From contig VZDJ01000047.1 of assembly GCA_008694505.1 (NCBI GenBank), positions 195,927-259,926 on the forward strand: DNA of 64,000 nucleotides. The letters run 5' to 3'. Numbering within the stretch: position 1 is the stretch's first letter; the number at the start of each line of letters is the position of its first letter. Shown here one piece after another: positions 13,751 to 28,138 of this stretch. Position numbers and translations under genes: made by a program. The DNA is from Cyanoderma ruficeps (lineage: Eukaryota; Chordata; Aves; Passeriformes; Timaliidae). The notes beneath the pieces are model-generated. The model was not told the origin of the DNA and made no database searches. It saw nothing but the letters and a program-made list of their open reading frames with translations.

Positions 13751-13782
<32 letters not shown>
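13743..13782. repeat. G-run plus (GT)n microsatellite
   Basis: Nine consecutive G residues lead directly into about twelve GT dinucleotides, then an interrupted ATGTGTGAG tail. This is a simple-sequence repeat, probably length-polymorphic. Confidence 0.95.
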
Positions 13783-13788
<6 letters not shown>

Positions 13789-13973
13789 AAGTCAAGGTAG
13801 ATTAGCTCAACTAATGAATGTAGCTGAGCTTAATTAAAATTAATAGTAAATTTAAAAATGAGAAAATAATTATGACACCAAGGAAAACAGCAAGATGAAG
13901 AAAGCAAGTGTAGAAGATCACAAAACTGCAGTGGGAAGCTGCCAGAAGACCTCGCTAAATGGAGTCATGGATT

Positions 13974-14015
13974 GTAGAATCATTTAGGTTCAAAAATACC
14001 TCCAGTATCTAAGAA
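13974..14015 (-). mobile_element. Short CR1-like LINE fragment
   Basis: The plus strand reads GTAGAATCATTTAGGTTCAA followed by AATACCTCCAG, close to the reverse complement of the 3' end of avian CR1 LINEs (AGAATCATTTAGGTTGGAAA, as known for the family). The element would therefore lie on the minus strand with its 3' end near 13974. Only about 40 bases are convincing, so it is either very old or truncated. Confidence 0.45.
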
Positions 14016-17000
14016 TAAACAAAGCAGTCAGTTAACCTGTCTCTGATGTCAAGCATAAAAGAGTTTGTCCACCTGGGAATTGATGTGACAGAAATGAACT
14101 CCTGGTGTGTTACATTCCTCTCTGGTGTGGACAGAAGATGAGGCAGTGGGACAAAGGGGTTCCTGCCCTGCAGTGACTCCCCTTGACATTTTGTGTAAGG
14201 TCTGAACGCACTCCAGAGGTCCAGCCACAGGAATCCACACACAAAGTGCAGAACAAGAAGTTTTCTCCTTGAGATGCTTTCCACAATAAAACTAAAAGAA
14301 CTCCCAGGACAGTTTGGGAAACATCCCCAGAGTGTTGCACCCTGATGTAACCCTGCCATGGTTATGGATTTCTGCCTTGGTGCCTCGGGTTTCTACATCA
14401 GCTGAGACAGCATCCAGACCTCCCACATATTTCCAGTTTTAGCTGATAATATACCAACAGGATGACAATGAAGAGCACTTCTTCAAGAGTAAGTTTTATC
14501 TTTATTTTTCTCTAATTCTGGGCATTAGTCTGGTTGTGACAGGTCATTCCTTTGAAGCATCGTGAGTGACAAGCGTTCAGCTGAGGTGCTCGTATCAAGA
14601 TTCAAGCTGTTAAAAGTCTCTGTCAATCACCAGAAGTGAGTCTTGCTCCTTCTGCTTATCTCTCTTTACAATTTCCTTAGGATCATAATTCTCTCCCAGT
14701 AGTTCATTCCACCAGATTTTCCTAAATATGGACAGTTGTGCAGATGACTCTGTGAAGCATTTTAAAGGCTTCAACTAAGGCACTTCAAGAAAACAGAGCT
14801 ATTTCACGTTCTCTCTGTTCTGGTTTTTGGCTCAGAGAATTCTCCTTGATAATTTGTAAACTAAATCAAAATCCTTCGGGAAGCTGGGGCATGCCAGCCT
14901 AGGTGGGCTGTGAGGAGCCCTTGTCCTGAATCTTGTGCGCAGCCAGGGAATCTGGGAATTCACTGAAAACTTTTAATGTGATTTTCTTTCTCTAAACTTG
15001 AAGAAGGTTGGAATTTTTCCTGTCCACTGAAGTTCTTGAACAACAGGATTGTTGCATTTCCTGGAAGAGGAATGAAAATCTTTTTCTTCTCTTCCATGCA
15101 TTGTGATTTGTTCATCTGGAGGAGATTTACATGGGCTGGCTCAGTGTCTCCATTCAGTCCAAAGTAACCTCAGTGGCATTTCTAGTGGGCAAACTTGCTC
15201 TCATGCTCAGCTTCTTGTCATCTCTGATAAAACACCTGAAGTGCAGCTGTGCTTCACCAGAGACATCACAAAAAGTCATTCATTTTATACTATAGCCTTC
15301 CCATTTTAATTTGACACTCAACTTCCTTATCCTGTAGTTTAGGTGGGCACACCATTACATTTTCATTAGTGGTGAGCTGTAGGTTACCGTCTCATTGTCA
15401 TCTTGTTTTCATGCACACACCACCGAAAAACTGAATTCTTTTAAGATTTTACAGAGGTATAAATTTCCTGATTATAACATTTACTCCTCATTGAAAGATA
15501 GCAATGATGATAATCTCCTGCTGTGCATTTTTAACCAGGTAACGTGGGAGTCACTCTGCTGATTAAAATCCTCATATTTTCATGTGTTTCAGTACTATAG
15601 CCAAGTGAATCCAATGAGGGGAGGGAAAATAAAACCCTCAGTCACTCCAGCCTGATTTACAGAGGTCTGGACTCAGAATCTTGTTTTTCTGCGTGTTCTG
15701 AAGTGGCTGGATGTCAGTGAGCCTGGCTGGGCTTTTGGAACTCAGCAGGAAAACACCTCTGGCTTCTGCAGCCCTTCTACTGTGGGTGTGCAAGGGCAAG
15801 GTCACCCCACATCTCTGATGTTTTTGCAGTTATCAGGCTTAGAAAAAAGCTGCTCTGATGCCAGAGAGGTGGTTACTTCTGAAGCAGTGTCTAACAGCAG
15901 AGGAGTCAACAGCCAAACCAACTCAGACTCCAAAGCCTTTGAAGTTTGCCCATCATAATTTTTTTTAGCTGAGTTCCTCACTACTTTGAAATAAAAAGTA
16001 ATACTGACTAACACAAAATTGCTGAAATTTAAATTGCTTGTACACCCACAGAAATGCAGTGGGTTTGGAGTTTGATGCACAAAAAGAAGGAATTCACAGC
16101 ACTTTTACATAAACATTTTAAATGCCTAAGTTAACACATAGTTTGTGATAAGAAACGAATTTAATACTATGTAATGCAGTCAGGACATGATAGGAAATTT
16201 TGCTTTTTGCTAAGAGGCACATATATCTAAGGGAGAGCATAAATAAGAACCTGGAGAGCAGATTAAAAGAACCTCAAGAAAGGAATTTGGCTTCTGAATC
16301 ATGTCAGGGTTATACAGAAAAATTATACATTTTCTGGATCACAACACATTTGTAAAACTTGCTCTGAGTCTAAAAGAAAATGGAGGCCAGTGCAGAAAGC
16401 ACAAAAATACTTGTTACTGTTCTGGGCTAATGAACAGTTTGAAGATGGTAAATTTCTGCTCCATTTGCTTTGCTACTGAGTGATCTTTTCTTTAATTGCA
16501 AGCAATATTTTAAAATACCAGAATTGTTCTGATTTCGGTTCACTGCATGCATTTTAAAAAGCTGAGATGCAGTTTGGGTTTCATATTTTTGCACATTTTT
16601 AAGCAAAAATTTATTTAACTGAAAAGGGAATTTTTGTCTTCCCAGTTAAAACGTAATGCGATTGGAAGTCTTGCACCCACACTCCATTCTCCTTCAAGTC
16701 CCATCTGAGGTTTGGTGTAGACTAAATTCTCTTTGGAATAACAGATATGTATGATACACAGTGAGCAAACCAGCAAAATAACACGATTTCTCTGTAATCA
16801 AAGCATAAGGGTGTGAAGCTGCCTTCCCATTGTTTGCAAGTTCTGCTCTGTATCTTGGAAAATTGGGAACATAGATGGGTACATGGGTAGAGCTTTTGTG
16901 CACCAGGTCCAGCAGGATCATTAAATACAGTGTGACTCTATATTCCATCTATTGAAATATTTATTTATTTAGAAAAAAACCCCAATTATTTGTAAGGAAT

Positions 17001-20000
17001 TGTGATCATAAGTGAATCTGGTGCTGGAACTCTCTTTTGCCTTCAAATCCAGTGCAGACTGATGGTCTTTTCCCTGTGGTTCACTTGTTCCAACAATCGT
17101 GTGGGTTTTCTGCCATCTTTCCTCTTTTAAACAAATTCCTGACTTTTCCTAATGTACCATCTTTCACAGATCCATAAGTGAGTGAAAATGTAGTAATTTT
17201 TTCCTAATGCTGTGTTTGTCTAGTTGTGAAGGGCCTGAGAGGCTCAGCCCATTTTATGGATCTTGTTTTGGTAGCCTGTACAGAATACGGATATATGGGC
17301 TGTCCCACAATCTCAGTTTCTGTCTCAGTGCAGTTTGGTTTTCCTGTGAAGCTTCTGTGTGCAGTACAGTTGTCAGGAAGTTATTGATCAGCTTGGAGTT
17401 ATCTCACTGTTCCATACAGACTCTGCTTTCTACCTCTTTGTCATTTTGTTTGCATTGGTTTAAGTCTTCATAATCGTGGGTACAGCACAGGAATTAGTGG
17501 TATTGCCACTGAAAATATTCACATCATCATTGAGAGCACCTGCTAAGTCAGATGGGGAGGATGGTGTTTACCTGCTTATTTTCAGCAGTGACTTTTTTGA
17601 AGAGCACATGGGGCCCCTTTCTGTGACAATCACTTGTGCAGAGCAGCAGTCTGGTGAGGTTACCTCTGGTTTTCTCACCTCTACCATGATGTGCTCAGTC
17701 AAATAATATGTTTTAATTCCATTCTGTGCATCTTTTTCCTAAAAATCCTGGCTGTATCATGGATGTTTTCAGCTGATTGACTAGCTGGCAAAACACATTG
17801 TTGGTGGTGTGCTCCATCTGCTTTCTGTTCTCCAGGATCCAGTAGCAGTTGGTAGTGAGACATCCAAGGCAGCAGTCCAGACTTACTTTGTGTCTGGTGG
17901 GGAGGATGGAAGGAAAGACACAGAGGGAGTGTTACACTTCCTCTGTCTCTGTATACACAAGCAGGATACTTAAATACCTTTAGAAAGAATTTCATTTTGT
18001 GACATTCACTTGTCACTGAAAATATATTAGAGAGACATGTTCCCAGATAATTGTTCAAGTAGTCCTTTATTGTATATCTCCAGTCTTAAAAACTAAATAA
18101 ATTTCATGCAGTTTAGCTTTTTAACAAAATTATCTGAACAGTGAATAAAAATGTGTTTCCATCACTCCCCCCGCAATGTCTCTGCCTTTTTATGGACACT
18201 CAGATGCATTTATTACCCTGTGCTGGATGTGAGCCAGGACAGAAGAGGTGGGAACTGTAACTTGAACAAGCTAATCTTGATAAATTTCCAAGTTTAGGAA
18301 TATGTTAGTTTTAGATTTAGATCTTGTTTCTTTTCTGCAATTCCTTAGCTTCATCCCCTCTCCTTTTTGAAAACACAGTGTAGGGTTTTCTTTAATTTTT
18401 GGTTTGCTGGTCATGATGCCTAAGTGTGAGGCCCAGAGATTGAAATCTGGGTGTCTCAGGCACCACCTTAGCAGCAGCAGCAAAATAAACCTCCTCAAGT
18501 CCCAGCCTTGGAGTTGTAAAACAGTGAGAAAATGCTGCCTTCCTAAGCAGGTTTTTAGGCCTTCTGCTGGGTCTTCTAACAAGTGTAGTTGCATGGTGGA
18601 GATGTTTCTTGGACAGATACTAACCCTTGAAAATGAACTGAAACTGTGAAGTCTCATTTCACATGAATAGTTATCTTTCAATTGCCCCCAGCTTGGGCAA
18701 AATTTGAACTGATACCTCCTCCAAAGGCAGAAGGCTCCATGTCTTATTGCCACTCCTCTGAATCATCCAGGTATTAAAATAGTAAAATCCAACAGTTTCC
18801 ATAGTGACTGTTCCTATTTAATATTTTACTTCTCCTGTCCTCTATGTGCCTTTTGGGTTGCTATTGCTACACCGTTTATTTTCTTCCACCGCTTACACTG
18901 TATGACTGATGGTGAAAATACCAAACTCCAGAGACCTGTTTTCCCCTCTGTATATGCCCATGGTGGCTTTAATGTTAATAGAAATCACATCTGTGGAGAA
19001 GCTTCATCAGTTTGTAATTTACCCCCTTCACACTGGAAATCGGAATCCAGTTTATTGGCATTATAAATGTACCCTCCTGCCAGCCTTGGCCCTGTCCAGT
19101 CCTTGCTTGCCTCAAAGTCTCACAGTTTCCTGGGACTTGACCTTATTAGTACAAAACCAGGTCTTAAGGCAATACAAGATTCAACCCCTCCTTTGTGTGG
19201 CTGTTTATGCAGTTGCTGCCCTGAGAGCGTTCAGCTTGTCACTGTGAACTTTGGTGATCTGGGGTCTGGGGAGAAGGTCCTGGCTTAGCAAATCCTGAGA
19301 ACATTTTGCAGCAGATTTACCCCTGCTTGGGAGGGTGCGCCATCCATTTGATACAACTGTGCAACTAATTTCCAGGGCCTGTCTTTGATAATGGGCTCAG
19401 TACACAATTCAAAGTACTTCCATTAGGATAGAGAAAAATCTTGACACTGCACTGCTTCAAAGTGTTGAAAAGGGCAATTCCCTTTGTTTGTTTGGAATAA
19501 AAATCTCTTAAAAGGAGATTTAGAACAAGACCCTGGAAAAGAGAGAGTAACAGGGGAGATGTTTTCCCAACTGTATGGTATTGACTGAGCCTGAACCACC
19601 AGTTCAAAGAAGCAGCACCTTTCACACTGGAGATCAATGATGCTCAGAACTGCTTGCTACCAGAAAGAACTGATTAGCTCCAATTAGGGAATCTGGAGCA
19701 CAAGTTAATCATCAAAATGAAACCAAACAAATAAGAAAAACCGAAACACTCTAAAATTAAGGCACAGTCCTTGGGGTTTTGGTAAAAATAATTTTCTATT
19801 TTTAGGTGGTCCAGGACTTGAATTCAGCTTCAATTCTGCAGGAGGAATGTGCTAGCTTTGAGGTACAGCTCAGTCCTAGTGGAAGAAGAGCCAAAATCCA
19901 CTCATTTAGGCCCAGCAGAGTTACAGGTGATCACAGAGAACAAGTCTGTCACATTGATCCCTTTGTCAAGTGGTCAGGTGGAAGCAGATATTCCTACCAG

Positions 20001-21138
20001 CATTGTTTATGTCATACCCTTAGGACTGTGCCCCTACTATTCTTTGGCAGTTTTCTGAGACCTTAATACAAAGAAAGAAGGAAGGATGAGATTCCCAGCC
20101 CAGGCACAAATTTCCAAGCATAAATAACCCCAGAAAATAAAGGTTTTGAGTAAGGCATCCTACCCACAGCCCAGAAGTGCCAGAAGCTGCCGTTCTTTCC
20201 CCATGGCCTTTTCCTTGACAGATACATGTGTACTGCCCTTTGTGAATAGACACTTCTCCCTCTCAATCTGTTGCCTCAGCCCTCTCTATCCTGTGCACCC
20301 ACTTGTATGAGGCAGGAATTGATATATTTTTAACTTTGCATCTATGTGGGTGCATGTGACTGGCAGGCTGCCAGTGTCTGTTGTTTCTGAACTCTTGTCT
20401 TCAATCATTTTGGAAGTAAGCCTTGTAGGGAGACACTAAGCAGGGATGAAAAAGGATTTCAGCCTACCTGCTATGTGTGGCAGTAGCTAATCACTTAAAA
20501 GGAAAACATAGAGATAAAGTGCAGTGCAGAATGGAATAAAGCAGAAAAATTCAATTTGTTCTTTTAAATCTCAGTTGTGAAACACTTCAAATAGGTGATT
20601 ATGTATTTAAAAGCGAAAAACTACAGCCAGATTTTCTATGGGGCCAGATAATAGCCTGGCACCCTTCTGCTCTGGCTCCATTTCTATCACCTGGAAAGAT
20701 TGTGGAAACAGAGCAGCCAACCTGTCCATGTCAAATGACAGCTCTGCTAGGAGAGTGACTTATGTTGAAGCCAAATCATACTTTCCAGGTGTGGTTATTT
20801 AGCCCAGGCAGGGCAAATTATTACTTTATCTCCTAAACTGTCTTCCAAACTAATAAGGTGCCTGTTTGTGAAGCAGCATTCTAACATCCAGCGTGGGCAT
20901 TAATGTTATTTACAGAATATAGTGTGAAAACAGTCAATTCACAAGTCACTGGAAGATGTATCTTCTCTCCAGGCAAGTTTGTTATCTAATGGAGATGTGA
21001 CATGAAGCAAACAGAAAATCCAGTGACAGGCATTATGGTATGACCTTTACCATGTAGGTAGAAAGGAAAGTCTTCTGCTGTCATTAAAGGTATAAATACA
21101 TAGAAACGTGCTCTAACATGAAGGGGATACTCAGCATG
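14016..21138. other. Non-coding DNA
   Basis: No recognisable gene, RNA or named repeat. A good acceptor-like site with AG at 19804-19805 is followed by overlapping open frames up to about 20066, but these match no family I recognise. A minus-strand frame of 160 codons at 18271-18753 has no coding signature beyond length. Frames of this length are expected by chance in 64 kb. Confidence 0.65.
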
Positions 21139-21540
21139 AATCATAGAATTATCCAGATTGGAAAGTACCTTTAAGATAATCAAGTTCAGCAGTGAACCCA
21201 GCTCTGACAAACCCTCCACTGAACCATGTCCCTAAGCAGCACACCTTTTAAATGCCTGCAGAAATGATGAGTCCACCACTTCCTTGGGAGTCTTTTCCAA
21301 CGCTTGAACCTTTCAGTGCAGGAGTTTTTCCTTTATGTCCAATCTAAACCTCCCCTGGCACAGTTTGAGGTCATCTCCTCTTGCTCACCACTTTCTTGGG
21401 AGAAGAAACCCACCTTGCTACAGCCTGCCCTCAGGGAGGTGTGGAGAGCAATAAAGTCCCTTGCCCTTCTCTTCTTCCAGTTTAGGGAGCTAAAATCTCT
21501 CCCTAGAAAACCTGTCTTTCCACATAAACACTTTTTGATA
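21139..21540 (-). mobile_element. CR1 LINE, 5'-truncated 3' fragment
   Basis: The plus strand carries, in order, several hallmarks of the reverse complement of an avian CR1 3' region: AATCATAGAATTATCCAGATT at the start, a TTGGAAAG...ACCTTTAAGATAATCAAG block, ACCACTTCCTTGGGAG (about 21278), TCCAATCTAAACCTCCCCTG (about 21338), CAGTTTGAGGTCATCTCCTC, and a CTTCTCTTCTTCCAG segment near 21470. The element is on the minus strand with its 3' end at about 21139. It lacks the usual multi-copy 8-bp terminal repeat and has no reverse transcriptase frame. It is a typical dead, 5'-truncated copy. The upstream boundary near 21540 is approximate. Confidence 0.85.
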
Positions 21541-24500
21541 GCAGTTGGAACCCCCCCTTTCAGCAGATTTGCTGTGGGGTCTGTGGGCCACCTTAGGGAA
21601 TACTGGAGTCACTCTGATTGCTCTAACGAGCTTTAAGTGGTCACCATTGCCTCAAAGCATGAGGAACATGAATGGTGGAAGATAGCTCAGACCTTACTCT
21701 TGGTTATCTTCAGTGACACCTCTTTGTCCCTGTTCTTGTATCTGGAAAACAAGAATATATTGCTGTTCCATGAAACACCAATATAAAAGCACTTGAGAAA
21801 CAATAATGAATTATTTCAGCTGTTTAACTGTGCAGGGAGTCTAGTAGACACAGTGTGGTCACTTTTGTTTTAGTTGGAATAACAGCACAAAGGTGTGAGA
21901 AGGGTTAATAGTGACTGTGCAACACTCTGGAGCTGTAATATGCTAATTTTTCATACCTGGGTATAATTTCTTTGCATTCTTTCACTTCACATTCTTAATT
22001 GTGACCTATTTTTGTCGCAAATCTGTTTTGGAATATTCTATATGGAGTGAAATTTTACAGCTCTTTTGTCTTTTTTTTCTGTTCTAAGCCTTCTAGGCTG
22101 AACATATTTCTCTGCTGTGCTCTAATGCTCTCCTTTATCTTCAGGGCATTAGTTGTATTTGTCATAAAATTGAAGAGCATCTGATAGAAGTAAAATTTCT
22201 TTTCCTTTTAAACCATGGGGAAATGTATAGAATGTAATGTGTGGTTTTGCAAGTCTTGTATCTCTCCAGTATGTGTTGCCGCTGCCATCAGGTCTGAGAT
22301 GTGTTATGCTGTATTTAAAGAAAAGGCCTCTCTAACTTTGGTTACTTTTAATATTAGAGACATCTTGTTTTATATTGCTTAACCACATTTTTTACTGTTC
22401 AACTCCATTCATTTCTCTGTGTGATAAAAATAACAGTTCCATGTGCTTGTCTAAAATAGTAAACACAATCTTAGTAATTAAACTGGGAAAACAATACTTA
22501 ATTTTGCTAGTTTACTGTAATAGACTGCCAATAGAGAAGGCAAAAGCTGTTCCTTCTGCTGAACACTGTGTGTGGCCAGTAGACTGGCCCAGTAAGTCAG
22601 CTGAAATAATTTCATTGACTTTAGATTAGGCTCAATGTTATTTGTCTGTCACGAGACCAAGATTTAGAGCAATGGCAGGATTTGTGCTGAATCATCAGTA
22701 GGTGGTGTCCAGTTTATTACAATTTATTGGGAAGTGAAGCCTTTGAGCACAGGGTATTTGTCCTCTCCCATCACTGCCTGTCTTAGCACTGGCAAGGAGT
22801 CAAGGCTTGTCACAGTTGTTCTAAATATGCTGCAGAGATGGGAAAGCTCCGGGAAGCTGGCATGGTCACTAAGGCAGGTGAGAAGGCGGTCTTTTAATCA
22901 CCTGCTGAAACTGAGGCAAGATGAAAGCAGAATTTCACACTCTGTGTTGTATATCTGAGTATATTATTTCATGCATCTAACTCTTCGATTTAATAAGGAT
23001 TCTGGAACAGATAAAATTGTCTGTGGGAACTCTGAGGTGACGGCAGTGACTTGTGCACTCACCACATTCCCTCCTACTGAGAACAGTTCCTGTACATCAC
23101 TGGCCACCAGAGAGGCTTTTCCCCACTGTGCTCTCTCCTGTACTTTCTACTCACACAAAACATTTTTGTCTCTGAGGGCTGCTGGCTGTGAAAACTCTAA
23201 TGTAGCACAGCTGATTTTATGGGGAAAAATTTAAAAGACCAGTGACCATTAAACTTATGGACCTTGAAAGACAAATAAAATAGATTGATATTGTACAAAA
23301 GATGACAAAACTTGAACATTGTTTCAGCTCATTGGGGGTTTATGCATTACTTGTTGAACTGGTTACTGTGACAACAGAAAGCAGATTGAAAAATATAGAG
23401 AAAATAAAGGGTGAATGGGAGAGGGCCTCATCTTTGTCCTTGTAAACCAGTAAGCAGCCAGTCCTCGCCCATCTGTCACTGCTTCTGAAGCCCATGCCAG
23501 TACAGGTGTATGAGGCACTTTTTTCTCACCTTTGAAGAGCTGCATTTCCACTTACAAGGATGTTACATTCCTTGTAGAAACACAGTTAGCAAAAGGTCAT
23601 GTTAAATTTATCAGGGAGTAGTTTTCTTCATTGACAGAGTCTAGTTTCAGGAAGTATTTAACAAAGAACAGATAAATCTAAGATAGATCATAAAAAGTAA
23701 TTCCCTATTTTTTTTTCTACTTAGCCTAATTTAGACTAGCTCAGAGGACCTTTTTTAATCGTTTGATATCATAACACAGAAATGTGTTTAGCCTTACAAA
23801 AAAAAAAAAATATCAGAGATGAATCACTGAAATAATTGATCTATTTAAGTTCTGCTTCAGACACATTTCAAGGGCATAAGTTATTTCTACATGTCATTAA
23901 AAAGACTTGGTGCATTGCTACAATTAATTATTTGATTGATATTAAAGTGGAATGAGATTTTGGCCTCTCAATTGTGTGTGGGTTTTCTTAATGTGGTGTT
24001 TAATTCTGTGAGGACTTTGCAGTTGTATCTGTTAGGTCTTAGTTTGAAACTGAATCCTGAACCCCTGACTAGAAATGTGCTTGAATTTGGAGGCATTACG
24101 TGAAAACTAATTTTTGAAGGTTTGGGGATAAAACAGGAAATTCAAAAAGCACACAATAGTGCAAACCATATGACTTACCAAAGTTAAAACACTTGTTTTT
24201 CCAGGCCAGTAGAGATTGCCATATGCAGGGAGATGAACAGTTTTCACCATAGATCATTTCTGAAAGTGTCAGCACCATGTCCTGTCTTGGAGACACAGCA
24301 ACACCTTTCACATAAATCTCAGGGCACCTCTACCTAGAGATGGGAAAACCATCCCCAGGATGGGGAGCTGAAGTGACATTTGAGACATCACCCAGCAGTC
24401 GAGACAGAGGATCCAGACCTTTGGAACATTGCAGTGCTGGAAGGACACGTCACAAAGCCTTTGTCCAGTCCTCCCTGAAAGGTTTACTGCAGGAGTTTCC

Positions 24501-27500
24501 TCCTGGCCTGAAGCAGTTTGTGGCAGCAGTCAGAGACAGTGACTGCTGATTCAACTCACCCTGTTCAGGCAGATTTCTAACTTGCTTTGGAGCCTGACGT
24601 CTCTAAAACTGAGACCAGCACAGTGTCACCCTCAGTGTGTGAATTCACCTTAGACGGAGAAAAGGACTGGGCCACATTTGTCTGATCTTTTTGTGAATAC
24701 TAACTGCTTGGTCTCCATGACCTACTGCAGTTCTGACTTGACAGGTTAATTATAAGTTATGTGGAAAAAAAGTATTTATTAACTTTAAACTTTATTGCAC
24801 TTCAGCTTCACTTGCTTGTTCCTTTATTCTTGTTTTAGTAGAAGGTAGATAGGAGCCCCACATTTATCTTACTATTTCTTCTGTCACGTCCACTATCCCT
24901 AAATTAAGTACTGCACATTTTCTGTATTTCTATCTTACACAACAAAATATATTGAATTCTTGTGAGGGGAAGAAAAGACCTTGCTCTCATTAGACAGATG
25001 TCATTTGAAAGGGCCAGGACTATGTTTCAACATTGTCAACCTGCAGCTGTAGAGAGGCTCAAGTTCTCTGTCTTTCCTTGATTATACCTCTGAGGCAAAG
25101 GCTGAGTAGGAAGCAGCTATGTCTGTAGAGAAAACAAATGACACTTTGTCCTACCATTCTCAGGCTGTGAAATCTCTTTAGTCCAAACTGAGAACAGCAT
25201 GCCATCCTGAGAGCAAGGAGCCCATTCAGAACAGCCATTTGGAAATGCTTCTAAACCAGCCACTTCCACCCTCTCCCAGTTACAGAATGCACATTATGGT
25301 TACGTTCCCCCTAGCAGGGGCAATGGAGTTGCCATCCCTGCAGATTTCTGCACCACAAGGATTGCCAGGATGGAGCTGTGCAGAGCAGGGCTGGGGACCA
25401 GGAGCAGCCTTGTATCCACCCAGGATGTCTGGGGGAGCAGGGCAAGGGTCCTCGTGTCCCCAGGGGAGAGCTGCCACAGAGCTCTCCTGTGCTCAGGAAG
25501 GGGAGGTGACAACTGCAGGGTCACTGCACTAAGCTGGATATCAGGGAGGCCCAGCCTGTTCTTCCTGGGAGAATCAATGGTCTTTATCTCCCTTGGCACT
25601 GGCATTTCTAATACTTTCTTCAGGGAGAAGCCCTGCAGGAGAAAGGCTCCACTACAGCTCTGTCCATGCCCTAATGCAGTCTCATTATTGCAGACTAAAT
25701 TTCTGCCTCTCTTTCTCTGCTGTCAGTGTCTGAGTGGCATTTCTTCCACCACCAGTGATGCCTCTAGCTTTGTTGGTCCAGCCCTTAGTTCCTCTCAGGA
25801 ATGGTTGATACTTTCATTCTTAAATGCATTCTGAATTTGGCTTGCAGTGAGCATTGAAGTTTATGGTACCACGTACGTGAATTGCATCCTTTATTGCCCT
25901 CTTTGGCAAGGAACACTGAGCCTCTGGAATGCAGTGCTGCCTGTTCCACGGTGTATGGGAGGAGCGGTTTGTGCAGTACCAAAATTCACTGCAGCACCAA
26001 AGAGCTGTCTGGGGTTCTCCCAAGGCAGATAATCTGCTAGTGAATCACTTGTAGCATTCACAATTGCAGCAGATGCATTATTGCAATTAACAGTGTCTCC
26101 TTAAAAAGTAATGTATTGTCAATATTAATAGAACGCATCCAGTGCTGTATGATATTTTCCGTGTCATTCTCCATGAAAATGCTTGGATATGAAATACTTA
26201 GGCTTAATAAAATTACATCCTGTGGCATTAATAAATAAATGCCTTATGTTACACCAGAGCTCAGATCGATATTTATTTGCCACAGAGTTTCATAACCCAG
26301 CAGGCACACATGTAGACACAGTTGACTATCCCAGCTGTAGGTGCTCTATTTCGTAGGCTTGCTTTGCTGTTTTTAACCTCTGCCACAAGGCCGAACCAAG
26401 GAGAAATGTTGTGAGGAGAAGAAAGAGAGGGGAGGCTGGAAGGGGGAATTACTCAGAGTGCAGGGAAAAAGTGGGACAGGCACATGTCAGCTGAGTCTGC
26501 CGAGTCCTGGAGTTCATGGAATTGCTGTTAGCTGGGAGGGAGGATTGCACAAGGCTTTGTCCGTCTGGCCACCACAGAGAACAGCAGATAATTCTTCCAG
26601 AAACTTGCAGGTTTTCTTTCATTTGAAATGGCCCTTAATCAGGTACTATGAGCTTCTGAAGAATAGTTTAGAAAATCTGTCTGCCATTTACACTCATCCT
26701 TGTTTCCCATTCTTTTATAATTGTCTGTGTTATAACAGAAAATGCTGCTTCTCCCTTCTAAAAAATACCAATTTTGACTATACCATTATGATTTTTTAAA
26801 ATGTAATTATTTTATTTGTTGTTTGTGCTGTATTTAGAAATCTTGCCAAGGCAGGAAATTATAAAAAGTAAAAGGAGTGCTGCTTCTGGGCCATGGTGGT
26901 TTTGCCTCTATCTACTTTTGTTCAATAGACAAATTCTCAATGTCTTAATTCACAATTGTTTGCATTCCATGAAATAGCAAATCCCCGAATCTTGTGCTTG
27001 TGCAAGCAAATACTTGCACTTCCTCCATTTCTCTAATTTCTCTGGGTATCTCTGCAGCCTCCTGTTCTGCTGCAGGTAGACAAAACCTTTCTTCTCAGCC
27101 TGCAGTCAAACTGACAGCAGTAGATAGAGTGCAGATCCCACATGTTCTTTTCAGTTAGGATGAATAGGAAAATACTGGCACAAAGCCATTCTTTCTGTTT
27201 TTACTTGCAGGTCACCTTTGGGGGTGAAAAAAAAAGTCTGTCTTGGGTGTGTGAAATGACAGGCTTGTCCAACATAAGCCTGAGCAGCTGTGAAGATCAG
27301 CCTGCAGGCCTGGAGGAGATGGCCTGCCATATGGGATTCCCAAAGCTCTTCCTGCACCTACAGCAGCAAAAATGCACAAAATGCTGATGGGAAGAGGAGG
27401 CACTAATTGCTTCTGATCTTCACTGTTTTATGGTCAAAAGTTTACTTTCCATTCCCAGCAAAGTCATCATTCAGTGAACCTTCATAATGCTTTCGAGCTG

Positions 27501-28138
27501 AGCCTGGCCTTTAGAGAAGTAAGAAGCACTATGGAAGAGCTAAGGAAAACAGAAGCAAAGTGATGCATTTTATTTTGCAGTGGATGAAACTGTTCTGTTT
27601 TTGAAGAAAAAAGAAAAGAAAAGCTACCTTTTTCTTTTCCTAGGGAAAAAACTCACTATGGTTTGCATATTCCAATTATTTTGAAGCCCTTTCTTTCATG
27701 AGGAGGCAAAGGTGAAACTCCATTGAGCTGATCATGGTTTCCCAAAAGTTCAGTTTAGCTCCTATCATCCTTTTTTCTTTTCCTTCTCTTCTCTAAATTT
27801 CCCCTCTGGTCTCCTCCTGTGTTGCTCTCATGCTGCCTCCTACCCAATGCTCTTTTGAAGTAAATTTAGTGGGACAGTGGAGACATGAGTAAGGACAAAT
27901 GCAGAGTGAGGACACTGACTTATTTTAACAAACAGGCTCAGATCTCCATCATATTGAGTGATTTCTGAAGGACTGCAAAATCCGACACTGCATGTGAACA
28001 GATAGCTCAATTTCAATGTGATATAAAAGAAAATCTGATTAATGTTCAAGTAGAAATTTGCACTCGGCTTGCAAAAAAAAAGAAAAAAATAATCCTAATG
28101 TGGAATCTATCTTGATAACTCAATTTCTTTTCTTCCAG
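21541..28138. other. Non-coding DNA
   Basis: No recognisable gene. Features seen are a 13-base A-run at 23798-23810, a GC-richer CpG-poor patch around 25300-25540 with several chance frames on both strands, and a strong acceptor-like site with AG at 27209-27210. That site is followed by a frame open to a TGA at 27385, with no convincing donor. None of this amounts to a supported gene. Confidence 0.6.

Noticed and set aside
18271..18753. 160-codon minus-strand frame
   Set aside because: Nothing supports it beyond length. Frames of this size are expected by chance, and no domain, codon bias or splice context backs it.
25239..25834. Several overlapping frames on both strands in a GC-rich patch
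   Set aside because: The patch is CpG-poor and all frames are equally open; none has a recognisable domain.
27211..27387. Open stretch after a strong acceptor TTTTTACTTGCAG
   Set aside because: No convincing donor or polyA signal follows, and the peptide is not recognised. Left out as an exon call.
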